A stretch of DNA of 34,088 bases from Candidatus Mediterraneibacter avicola (GTDB lineage Bacteria > Bacillota > Clostridia > Lachnospirales > Lachnospiraceae): the NCBI GenBank assembly GCA_019115385.1, contig DXDR01000042.1, forward strand, positions 1-34,088, in the 5' to 3' direction. The position numbers and the translations under genes are program-made. The notes under the pieces were generated by a model. It saw only the letters and a program-made list of their open reading frames with translations, was not told where the DNA came from and made no database searches. Positions 22,986 through 30,961 of this stretch are shown here, in pieces (the first letter of the stretch is position 1; each line of letters starts with the position of its first letter).

Positions 22986-23030
22986 CAATATACAGCGGAG
23001 ATTACGGTGTGGAATCTCTGCTGTATATTG
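22986..23030. terminator. 18-bp stem hairpin between convergent genes, without a T run
   Basis: CAATATACAGCGGAGATT (22986-23003) pairs with 23013-23030, one G-T style mismatch, loop of 9. It sits between the phosphatase stop and the aroA stop. Neither side has a U-tract, so termination may rely on stem strength or another factor, or the hairpin may serve as a 3'-end stabiliser. Confidence 0.6.
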
Positions 23031-23040
23031 TCAGGTGAGT

Positions 23041-24330
23041 TTACAGAAGTTCTTCAAATGTGTCGTAAAAGGTTGGATAAGAGACATCCACACACTTGCT
23101 GTCAAGGATATGGGTGCGGCCTTCTGCTGCCAGAGCAGCAATGCTGAATGCCATGGCGATCCGATGATCCAGAAGAGTGTGTATAGAAGCGCCTTTCAGC
23201 CTGCCGCCGTTGATGATCATGCCGTCGGGAGCAGGCGTAATGTCGCAGCCCATTGCCTTCAGGTTATCTGTGACAGTTTCAATACGGTCAGTTTCCTTCA
23301 CTTTCAGTTCCGCTGCATCACGGATGATGGTTGTGCCCTCTGCTACGGCAGCCATGACTGCGATGATGGGAATCTCATCAATGAGAGCGGGGATGATATC
23401 TCCTTCGATGACAGTACCGTGTAGACGGCTTGTTTTCACCGTGATGTCAGCGATTTTCTCACCGCCTTCAGTCCGTTCGTTGCTGAGTTCGATCTGGGCC
23501 CCCATATCTTCGCATACCTTCAGCATACCGGCACGGGTAGGATTGATGCCCACATTGGTAATCCGGATCTCCGAGTCCGGCACGATCAATCCTGCGGCAA
23601 TAAAGTAGGCTGCAGAAGAAATGTCCCCGGGCACAGTGATTTTCTGGCCGTGCAGTTCCCCGCAGGGGCGGATGACCGCTGTGGTCCTGGAACAGTCCAG
23701 ATTGTGGACAGAACGGATATCTGCTCCGAATTCTTTCAGCATCAGCTCCGTGTGGTTTCGGGAAAGGCCGGGTTCTGTCACCGATGTCTCCCCGTCGGCA
23801 TAAAGCCCCGCAAGTAAAATGCATGATTTTACCTGTGCGCTCGACACAGGTGAATCGTAGTGTATGCCATGAAGCCGGGAAGGAGTGATACAGAGCGGCG
23901 CACATCCGTTGCCAAGAATGCTGGTGATGTCTGCCCCCATCTGTGTCAGGGGATCTATGATCCGTTTCATGGGGCGGGAATTCAGTGACTCATCCCCGGA
24001 AAGTCTTGACTCAAAGGGCTGTCCCGCCAGGATGCCTGAGAGCAGGCGGGTTGTGGTGCCGCTGTTTCCCACATCCAGGATGTGAGATGGGGCGGAAAGG
24101 CCGTGAAGTCCTTTTCCGTGGACAGTGACTGTGGATCCCTCCTGCCGGATATCAATGCCGAGAGCCCGGAAACAGCGTATAGTAGCCAGGCAGTCCGCAC
24201 CCGGGAGAAAATTGTGGATTTCCGTCGTGCCTTCCGCAATGGAGCCGAACATAATACACCTGTGGGAGATCGATTTGTCCCCCGGAACGGAAACGGTTCC
24301 TTTCAGTCCTGTAATACCGCATAATTCCAT
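23041..24330 (-). CDS. aroA: 3-phosphoshikimate 1-carboxyvinyltransferase (EPSP synthase)
   Basis: The 429-residue enzyme joins PEP to shikimate-3-phosphate in aromatic amino-acid synthesis. Family motifs are visible in order: VPGDKSISHR near residues 17-26, DVGNSGTTTRLLSG near 86-99, SSAQVKSCILLAGLYADG near 165-182, LIDEIPIIAVMAAVAEG, KVKETDRI and DHRIAMAFSIAALAAEG near 387-403. GAGGAA-type and AAGGAAG sites precede the start at 24330. It is 73 nt downstream of tyrA on the same strand and probably cotranscribed. The stop lies 10 nt from the long hairpin that separates it from the phosphatase gene. Confidence 0.95.
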   Translation of the reverse strand: MELCGITGLKGTVSVPGDKSISHRCIMFGSIAEGTTEIHNFLPGADCLATIRCFRALGIDIRQEGSTVTVHGKGLHGLSAPSHILDVGNSGTTTRLLSGILAGQPFESRLSGDESLNSRPMKRIIDPLTQMGADITSILGNGCAPLCITPSRLHGIHYDSPVSSAQVKSCILLAGLYADGETSVTEPGLSRNHTELMLKEFGADIRSVHNLDCSRTTAVIRPCGELHGQKITVPGDISSAAYFIAAGLIVPDSEIRITNVGINPTRAGMLKVCEDMGAQIELSNERTEGGEKIADITVKTSRLHGTVIEGDIIPALIDEIPIIAVMAAVAEGTTIIRDAAELKVKETDRIETVTDNLKAMGCDITPAPDGMIINGGRLKGASIHTLLDHRIAMAFSIAALAAEGRTHILDSKCVDVSYPTFYDTFEELL

Positions 24331-24403
24331 AGTGATTTGCTTCCTTTCTTTTATCTGCTATTTATCTGCCCTTGTATGGAAAGGGTACGGTTCATACAAT
24401 ATC

Positions 24404-25501
24404 TTATACTTCGTATACAATATACCGGTATTTCTGGAGCAATGCCGCTGCTTTTGTGCAGGAAGCTTCCTGATAAAATTCGATACGGAGCACTCCCTCC
24501 TCAAATTCACGGTTGTGTACAATTCCGATATTTTTGATATTGATGTTGTTGCTGGCCAGAATTGTGGCAATGGTCGCGATCCCTCCTGCCTCGTCTATGA
24601 TATCGCAGTAAAGAGCGAACTGTTTTTTGATGGGGCCGGCAGAACTGTTTGGCATGGAGTCTCTGTAATCCCGTGACGATTCAAAGAGAGAGTAAAGAGC
24701 AGTCTCGTTTCCTGCATCGACGGAAATCTTTGCCTTTTGCAGAGATTCAATGTAATTGCCCAGTATGCGGGAAATGTTGTCTTTGTTCTTCAGGCACACC
24801 TGCTGCCACATTACCGGGGAGGAAGAAGCGATGCGTGTGATATCTTTAAATCCTCCGGCGGCCAGAGCTTTCATCAGTTCATCCTCTGTATCTGTATCAT
24901 GGACAAAATTAACCAGTGTAGCCGCGATAATATGAGGCAGATGACTGATCGTGCCGGTAATAAAATCGTGTTCCCGGTAGTCCAGAACGATCGGGAGCGC
25001 CTTCAGAGACCTGATAAAGCTTTTGTATGTTTCGACCTTTTCCCTGCCCACCTTTGCAGATGGGGTCAGAATGTAATATGCATTTTCGATCAGATGCGCC
25101 TTTGCATTGCTGAAGCCGCTTTTCTCAGAACCGGCCATGGGATGTCCGCCGATAAAGTTCTCTTCCAGATCAAGGGCGATAACCTCCTCATGGATGGATG
25201 TTTTGACGCTTCCCACATCCGTCAGGATACAGTCTTTCCCGGCCAGATCTTTTAACTGTGCCAGATACGCCGCATTATATGCGACAGGTGTGCACAGAAA
25301 GATGTAGCTGCAGCCGCGGAAATTTTCGTCAATAGAAGAGCAGGCAGTGTGAATGGTCCCTTCCTGTACCGCCAGGGCCAGAGTCTCCCGGTTTTTATCA
25401 AAGGCGGCAATTTCACAGTCGGGATAGTACCGGCGGACCGCTTTTGCGATGGAACCGCCGATCAGTCCCAGTCCTACAAATCCTATTTTTTTGTATTCCA
25501 T
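24404..25501 (-). CDS. tyrA: Prephenate dehydrogenase with C-terminal ACT domain
   Basis: The 365-residue enzyme oxidises and decarboxylates prephenate to 4-hydroxyphenylpyruvate for tyrosine. The NAD-binding GLGLIGGSIAKAV lies at residues 10-22. The conserved HPMAGSEKSGF segment and the TGTISHLPHIIAATLVN helix contain family histidines. The last 70 residues form an ACT domain, beginning near GGIATIATILASNNINIKNIGIV, the usual site of tyrosine feedback. A promoter and a hairpin-rich leader precede the start at 25501. It leads the tyrA-aroA unit; other shikimate genes are not in the window. Confidence 0.94.
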   Translation of the reverse strand: MEYKKIGFVGLGLIGGSIAKAVRRYYPDCEIAAFDKNRETLALAVQEGTIHTACSSIDENFRGCSYIFLCTPVAYNAAYLAQLKDLAGKDCILTDVGSVKTSIHEEVIALDLEENFIGGHPMAGSEKSGFSNAKAHLIENAYYILTPSAKVGREKVETYKSFIRSLKALPIVLDYREHDFITGTISHLPHIIAATLVNFVHDTDTEDELMKALAAGGFKDITRIASSSPVMWQQVCLKNKDNISRILGNYIESLQKAKISVDAGNETALYSLFESSRDYRDSMPNSSAGPIKKQFALYCDIIDEAGGIATIATILASNNINIKNIGIVHNREFEEGVLRIEFYQEASCTKAAALLQKYRYIVYEV

Positions 25502-25536
25502 AATATTTTTAAAGTCCTTTCAAACAGATGTAACGG

Positions 25537-25577
25537 TCCGGGAATGCCGGACTGCCGCTGGCAGGCCGGATCCCGGC
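25537..25577 (-). promoter_or_regulatory. Three contiguous GC hairpins in the tyrA leader
   Basis: TCCGG/CCGGA (25537-25551), CTGCC/GGCAG (25552-25564) and GCCGG/CCGGC (25565-25577) abut without gaps. They fall between the promoter and the tyrA start. There is no T run and no T-box consensus. They may stabilise the 5' end or act as a repeat remnant. Confidence 0.45.
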
Positions 25578-25589
25578 ACAGATAAGGAT

Positions 25590-25618
25590 ATTTTATCACT
25601 TTGCATTGTAAAAGTAAA
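25590..25618 (-). promoter_or_regulatory. Sigma-A promoter of tyrA
   Basis: On the minus strand TTTACT (25613-25618) and TAAAAT (25590-25595) are 17 bp apart. This places the start near 25583, about 80 nt before the gene. Confidence 0.5.
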
Positions 25619-25654
25619 CAAAAGCAATACTTATGTGAAAAGTTCATAAAAGAG

Positions 25655-25683
25655 TTGTAATCACGACAGAATTTTAGTACAAT
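25655..25683 (+). promoter_or_regulatory. Sigma-A promoter of the EF-G-like gene
   Basis: TTGTAA (25655-25660) and TACAAT (25678-25683) are 17 bp apart. The start would be near 25690, which excludes the ATG at 25690 as the translation start and supports 25753. Confidence 0.65.
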
Positions 25684-25752
25684 ATACCCATGATGTGTGC
25701 GCCGGCAGAACAGGCTGGTGTGCAGAATAACTACATTCAAGGAGGCAGCAGC

Positions 25753-27828
25753 ATGAAGGTTTACAGAACAGACGAAATCAGAAACGTAGTATTGCTTGGA
25801 CACGGCGGAAGCGGCAAGACAAGTCTTGTGGAGGCAATGCTGTATGTATCAGGCGCCACAAGCCGTATGGGTAAAGTTTCCGATTCCAGTACGGTCAGCG
25901 ATTTTGATAAAGAGGAGCAGAAACGAGGATTTTCCATCAGCACGAGCCTGATTCCCATCGAGTGGGAGAAAGCGAAGATCAACATCCTTGACACACCGGG
26001 ATATTTTGACTTTGTCGGTGAGGTAGAGGAGGCTGTCAGCGCTGCGGACGCTGCAGTTATCGTGGTATCCGGAAAGGCCGGAGTGCAGGTTGGAACAGAA
26101 AAGGCATGGGAACTCTGTGACAAATATAATCTTCCCCGCATGATCTATGTGACGGAGATGGATGTGGACGACGCAAGCTTCCGCCAGGTAGTAGAAGATC
26201 TCACCGCAAAATACGGAAAGAAGATCGCGCCGCATTTCCAGCCCATCCGTGAGAATGAGAAGCTTGTCGGCTATATCAACGTGATCAAAAACGCAGGGCG
26301 CAGATACACCGGCATCGGCCAGAGGGAAGAATGCGAGATCCCGGATTACTGCAGGCCAAACCTTGAGATTTTGAGAGACTCCCTTATGGAGGCTGTCGCT
26401 GAGACGAGCGAAGAGTTTATGGAACGGTATTTCAACGGGGAGGAGTTCTCAGTGGAAGAGATCCGTTCAGCTATGCGTACGGAAGTTATGGACGGAGATA
26501 TCGTGCCGGTAGCTATGGGCTCCAACATTCAGGCCCAGGGAGTTGCGAATCTTCTGTCAGATATTGTAAGGTTCTTCCCCAGCCCGGACAAGAGGACCTG
26601 CGCGGGCATCAACCGCACGACCAACGATATCTTTGAAGGAAATTATGACTTTTCTAAGGCAAAGACAGCGTATGTATTTAAGACTATGGTGGATCCGTTT
26701 ATCGGAAAATATTCCTTTGTAAAGGTATGCTCAGGCGTGCTTAAAGGCGACGATATCCTTTACAATGCAGATACGGATTCCGAGGAGAAGCCGGGCAAGA
26801 TCTACACCATGTGCGGCAATAAACCTTCTGAGGTGCCGGAGCTCTTTGCAGGCGACATCGGAGCCATTGCGAAGCTGGCCAATACACGCACCGGAGATAC
26901 CCTTTCCACGAAGTCTGCTCAGGTGACCTATGCGAAGACAGACTTTTCCATTCCGTATACATATATGAAATACAGTGTAAAAAATAAAGGGGACGAGGAT
27001 AAGGTGTCTCAGGCGCTGGCAAGAATGACGGCCGAAGACGTAACGCTCAAGGCAGTGAACGACAGTGAAAACAGACAGACCCTTCTCTATGGCATGGGAG
27101 ATCAGCATCTGGAGATCGTTGCCAGCAAGCTGGCGGCCAGATATAAAGTGGAGATCAAACTTGAGACTCCGAAGGTTGCATTCCGGGAGACGATCCGCAA
27201 GAATTCTGATGTGGATACAAAATATAAGAAGCAGTCCGGCGGACACGGGCAGTACGGTCATGTCAAGATGAGATTCGAGCCGTCAGGCGATCTTGAGACT
27301 CCGTTCGTATTTGAAGAATGCGTTGTAGGAGGCGCAGTTCCGAAGAACTATTTCCCGGCAGTGGAAAAGGGACTTCAGGAATCTGTACTGAAAGGCCCCC
27401 TTGCCGGATATCCGGTCGTAGGCGTCAAGGCTACGTTATATGACGGCTCCTATCATCCGGTGGACTCCTCTGAGATGGCGTTTAAGACAGCTACGATCCA
27501 GGCGTTTAAGAAAGGATTTATGGAGGCTTCGCCGGTCCTTCTGGAGCCGATCGCATCCCTGAAGGTGACAGTGCCGGATGATTATACCGGGGATGTTATG
27601 GGGGATCTGAATAAGAGGCGCGGACGTGTGCTCGGCATGAATCCGGTGGCAGGCGGAAAGCAGGTTATCGAGGCGGATATTCCGATGACAGGGCTGTTCG
27701 GCTATTGTACAGTGCTCCGTTCCATGACAGGAGGCCGGGGAACTTATGAATATGAGTTCGCAAGATATGAGCAGGCTCCGTCAGACGTACAGGAGAGAGA
27801 AATCGCAGCGAAAGCGGCAGAAGAGTAA
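25753..27828 (+). CDS. EF-G-2-like translation factor paralogue
   Basis: The 691-residue protein has the five-domain length of elongation factor G and aligns with it through the C-terminal half. VEIKLETPKVAFRETI, QSGGHGQYGHVKMRFEP and the end segment RRGRVLGMNPVAGGKQVIEADIP are typical of domains III-V. The G1 loop GHGGSGKTS (16-24) is intact. The switch II motif reads DTPGYFDF, with Tyr84 where EF-G has the catalytic histidine. The guanine-specificity motif NKMD is TEMD (134-137), and the switch I RGITI is RGFSI. This resembles the EF-G-2 class, whose members can be slow GTPases or lack GTPase activity. The main fusA is presumably elsewhere. ATG 25753 follows AAGGAGGCAG. It is a single-gene unit with its own promoter and terminator. 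Confidence 0.87.
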   Translation: MKVYRTDEIRNVVLLGHGGSGKTSLVEAMLYVSGATSRMGKVSDSSTVSDFDKEEQKRGFSISTSLIPIEWEKAKINILDTPGYFDFVGEVEEAVSAADAAVIVVSGKAGVQVGTEKAWELCDKYNLPRMIYVTEMDVDDASFRQVVEDLTAKYGKKIAPHFQPIRENEKLVGYINVIKNAGRRYTGIGQREECEIPDYCRPNLEILRDSLMEAVAETSEEFMERYFNGEEFSVEEIRSAMRTEVMDGDIVPVAMGSNIQAQGVANLLSDIVRFFPSPDKRTCAGINRTTNDIFEGNYDFSKAKTAYVFKTMVDPFIGKYSFVKVCSGVLKGDDILYNADTDSEEKPGKIYTMCGNKPSEVPELFAGDIGAIAKLANTRTGDTLSTKSAQVTYAKTDFSIPYTYMKYSVKNKGDEDKVSQALARMTAEDVTLKAVNDSENRQTLLYGMGDQHLEIVASKLAARYKVEIKLETPKVAFRETIRKNSDVDTKYKKQSGGHGQYGHVKMRFEPSGDLETPFVFEECVVGGAVPKNYFPAVEKGLQESVLKGPLAGYPVVGVKATLYDGSYHPVDSSEMAFKTATIQAFKKGFMEASPVLLEPIASLKVTVPDDYTGDVMGDLNKRRGRVLGMNPVAGGKQVIEADIPMTGLFGYCTVLRSMTGGRGTYEYEFARYEQAPSDVQEREIAAKAAEE

Positions 27829-27925
27829 AATGGATATGCTGGGTGCACAGATATACCGATATTCTGGAAACAGATCATAAAACAGACGGTACCGGAGCAA
27901 ACCAGATAAAAAATGTCAGCAGAAT

Positions 27926-27976
27926 AAAGGCTGTGCCAGGGCATAAAGATATCTGTCCGGCACAGCCTTTGTTTCC
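27926..27976 (+). terminator. Intrinsic terminator after the EF-G-like gene
   Basis: A perfect 12-bp stem AAAGGCTGTGCC (27926-27937) / GGCACAGCCTTT (27959-27970) ends in TTTGTTTCC. It separates this gene from the potassium operon. Confidence 0.8.
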
Positions 27977-28021
27977 CCGCACACACCGGCGCCAGCTTTT
28001 GTTAAGAAAGAACCGTTTATA

Positions 28022-28050
28022 TTGTACTTTATTGTTAAAGGTGCTATAAT
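28022..28050 (+). promoter_or_regulatory. Strong sigma-A promoter of the trk operon
   Basis: TTGTAC (28022-28027), a 17-bp spacer and a consensus TATAAT (28045-28050). The leader to trkA is about 38 nt. No ydaO-type riboswitch is present, as the leader is too short. Confidence 0.8.
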
Positions 28051-28095
28051 TGCTCTGCTGTACGAGTTATATAAACACTTATTGAGGAAAAAGAA

Positions 28096-29454
28096 ATGAA
28101 AATAGTGATTATCGGCGATGGAAAAGTAGGATATAAGCTTGCAAAGCAGCTTTCTGTCGAAAATTATAATGTGGTGTTGATCGATAGTAATGAGAAAAAA
28201 CTCCGATTTGCCATTGATCGTCTTGATATTTCCTGTGTGACAGGAGACGGGGCGGATGCAGAAGTACAGAGACAGGCGGACGTACCTCATGCGGATCTTG
28301 TGATTGCGTGTACATCTGCAGATGAATGCAACATGCTGAGCTGTCTGATCGCAAAGCGGCTGGGGGCGCGGCATACGATCGCGCGTGTCAGGAATCCTGT
28401 TTATTACGGACAGATCGGACTGCTCAAAGAAGATCTCCATCTGAGCATGGCGGTAAATCCGGAATTGATCGTGGCGGATGAAATAAACAGGCTGCTGCTT
28501 TTCCCGGATGCCAGCAAGATTGAGACGTTTGTAAAAGGAAAAGTGGAGCTGATCGAGTTTCCGGTTTGTGAACAGAGCCGCCTTGTGGGAAAATCACTGG
28601 CCGAGATGTATGACCGTTTTCAAATTCAGGTGCTGGTGTGCGCTGTGGAGCATGGGGATGAAGTGATCATCCCGGACGGGTATTATGTGCTCCGGGCAGG
28701 AGACAGGCTTCATATTGCAGCGTCCCACACGGAAATCGAACGGTTCTTTAAAATACATGGCAACCATAAATCAAAGATCAGGAAAGTAATTATCTGCGGC
28801 GGGGGAAGGGTGGCATACTATCTCTCCAAACAGTTGTGCGCCCTGGGAATGCAGGTGAAGATCATTGAAAGGGATGAAGCCCGCTGTGAGGAACTGTGTG
28901 AGCTGCTCCCCAAAGCTGTTATTATACACGGAGATGCCACAGACCATGACCTCCTGATCGAGGAAGGCGCCGAGGATGCAGATGCTTTTGTGGCGCTGAC
29001 AGGAATGGATGAAGAGAATATTATTGTCTCACTTTTTGCGAAAAATCAGGGGATTGGGAAGATCGTCGCAAAGATCAATGAGGACAGGCGTGCGCGGATC
29101 ATAGAGGATTTCGGCATTGACAGTATCGTCTCGGCAAAGACGGCCACAGCGGACGCGATTTTGAGCTACGTAAGGGCGAGAAAGAATTCTCAGGGCAGCG
29201 CCAATGTGGAAACCATGTATCAGCTTGTGGATGATAAGATCGAAGCGCTTGAATTCATTGTTAAGTCGGAAACCCGGTATACAGGCATACCGCTGAAAAA
29301 TCTGCAGCTTAAGTCTAATAACCTGATCGCGTGCATTGCCAGAAGAGGACGGATCATCATACCGAACGGCGATGACTGCATTGAGGTGGGAGACAGCGTG
29401 ATCGTCGTTACAATGGAGCGGCACATTGAGGACATTGCCGATATTTTAATGTAG
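28096..29454 (+). CDS. trkA: Trk system potassium uptake regulatory subunit
   Basis: The 452-residue cytosolic gating protein is built of two RCK units. Each has a Rossmann nucleotide-binding start: MKIVIIGDGKVGYKLAKQL (1-19) and KVIICGGGRVAYYLSKQL (about 231-248). Each is followed by a TrkA-C domain (ELIEFPVCEQSRLVGKSL near 153 and ALEFIVKSETRYTGIPL near 379). Binding of NAD(H) or ATP/ADP is known to control the TrkH channel in this family. It is the first gene of the operon, with GAGGAAAAAG before ATG 28096, and trkH follows after 16 nt. Confidence 0.94.
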   Translation: MKIVIIGDGKVGYKLAKQLSVENYNVVLIDSNEKKLRFAIDRLDISCVTGDGADAEVQRQADVPHADLVIACTSADECNMLSCLIAKRLGARHTIARVRNPVYYGQIGLLKEDLHLSMAVNPELIVADEINRLLLFPDASKIETFVKGKVELIEFPVCEQSRLVGKSLAEMYDRFQIQVLVCAVEHGDEVIIPDGYYVLRAGDRLHIAASHTEIERFFKIHGNHKSKIRKVIICGGGRVAYYLSKQLCALGMQVKIIERDEARCEELCELLPKAVIIHGDATDHDLLIEEGAEDADAFVALTGMDEENIIVSLFAKNQGIGKIVAKINEDRRARIIEDFGIDSIVSAKTATADAILSYVRARKNSQGSANVETMYQLVDDKIEALEFIVKSETRYTGIPLKNLQLKSNNLIACIARRGRIIIPNGDDCIEVGDSVIVVTMERHIEDIADILM

Positions 29455-29470
29455 GTGAGGCGGAAAGATA

Positions 29471-30916
29471 ATGAATAAGAAAATGATCATATACATACTG
29501 GGGAAAATGCTGGGCGTCGAGGGCGCCCTGCTTTTAATCCCTGCCCTTGTTTCTCTGATATACGGGGAAAAAACAGGGATAAGCTTCTTGATCATATCTG
29601 CGGTCCTCGGCGTGTTTTTCCTGATCTTCGGACGAAAAAAACCGCAGAACAGCAGGATATACGGAAAAGAGGGGTTTGCCATTGTGGGGCTGGCCTGGAT
29701 CTTATGGTCTCTGTTCGGCGCCCTGCCGTTTGTCATATCAGGGTCTATCCCGAATTATGTGGATGCGTTTTTTGAGACCGTGTCCGGGTTTACGACGACC
29801 GGATCGACAATCCTTCAGGAAATCGAGTCCCTGCCCAAGGGCATTAATTTCTGGCGGTGTTTTACCCACTGGATCGGAGGCATGGGCGTGCTTGTATTTG
29901 TTATGATGGTCACATCTCTGGGCGACGAAAACGCCATGCCGCTTATGCGTGCAGAAGTTCCGGGACCGGAGGCGGATAAGCTTGTGCCAAAGGCGAGAAG
30001 CACGGCAAAGCTCCTCTATCAGATGTATTTTGTGCTGACGGCGGTTGAGGTCATCCTGCTGATGTTTGGCGGCATGAATCTGTATGACGCGATCGTCCAC
30101 TCCTTCAGCACTGCGGGCACAGGAGGATTTTCCAACCGGAACACCAGCGTTGCTTTTTACGACAGCGCATATATCGACGGTGTGATCACAGTGTTTATGA
30201 TCCTGTTCGGGATAAACTTTAATCTGTACTTCCTCCTTTTGCTTAAGAACTGGAAGAGCGTGCTGAAAAATGAAGAACTGAGAGCTTATCTGGGGATCAT
30301 AGCCGCGGCGATCGCGGTGATCACGATAAATATCGTGAACATATATGAGAATGTATTTCACGCGTTCCGCTATGCCTCCTTCCAGGTGGCTTCGGTCATT
30401 ACTACAACGGGATTTTACACAGCAGATTTCGAACTGTGGCCTGAACTGTCAAAAGCGGTGCTGCTGACCATTATGTTTATCGGCGCCTGCGCCGGTTCCA
30501 CGGGGGGAGGCATTAAAGTATGCCGCTTTGTGATCTTGTGCAAATCCATCCGTCAGGAGATCAGGAAAATCCTTCATCCGAATGTGGTCACAATGGTGAA
30601 GATCAACGGGAAAAAGGTCAGTAATGATACGATGAGAGGAATTAATACATTTTTTGCTGCATATATCTTCATACTGGTTATATCAGTATTGATCGTATCT
30701 GTAGATAATTTCGATTTTGCCACATCATTCAGCGGTGTTCTGACAACAATAAATAATGTGGGTCCCGGCATTTCCAAAGTGGGGCCGGTGGAAAATTTTC
30801 ATATGTTCTCTCCGCTGTCCAAACTGGTATTCAGCTTTGATATGCTGGTGGGAAGACTGGAAATTTTCCCGTATCTTCTGCTCCTGTCTCCGGATCTGTG
30901 GAGAAGAAGGTTTTAA
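29471..30916 (+). CDS. trkH: Trk potassium transporter membrane subunit
   Basis: The 481-residue multi-pass membrane protein is of the SKT superfamily. The four pore loops are recognisable: GFTTTGSTI near residue 111, AGTGGFSNRN near 216, TTTGFYTADF near 310 and NNVGPGISKVGP near 428. Each carries the single conserved filter glycine. Hydrophobic helices alternate along the protein, beginning MIIYILGKMLGVEGALLLIPAL. The end, GRLEIFPYLLLLSPDLW, is the usual TrkH C-terminus, so the gene is complete. It works with TrkA encoded just upstream to import K+. Confidence 0.95.
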   Translation: MNKKMIIYILGKMLGVEGALLLIPALVSLIYGEKTGISFLIISAVLGVFFLIFGRKKPQNSRIYGKEGFAIVGLAWILWSLFGALPFVISGSIPNYVDAFFETVSGFTTTGSTILQEIESLPKGINFWRCFTHWIGGMGVLVFVMMVTSLGDENAMPLMRAEVPGPEADKLVPKARSTAKLLYQMYFVLTAVEVILLMFGGMNLYDAIVHSFSTAGTGGFSNRNTSVAFYDSAYIDGVITVFMILFGINFNLYFLLLLKNWKSVLKNEELRAYLGIIAAAIAVITINIVNIYENVFHAFRYASFQVASVITTTGFYTADFELWPELSKAVLLTIMFIGACAGSTGGGIKVCRFVILCKSIRQEIRKILHPNVVTMVKINGKKVSNDTMRGINTFFAAYIFILVISVLIVSVDNFDFATSFSGVLTTINNVGPGISKVGPVENFHMFSPLSKLVFSFDMLVGRLEIFPYLLLLSPDLWRRRF

Positions 30917-30961
30917 CCGGTTTGGCATTCAGACATTAGGTATTTGTGAAAGGAAAAAACT

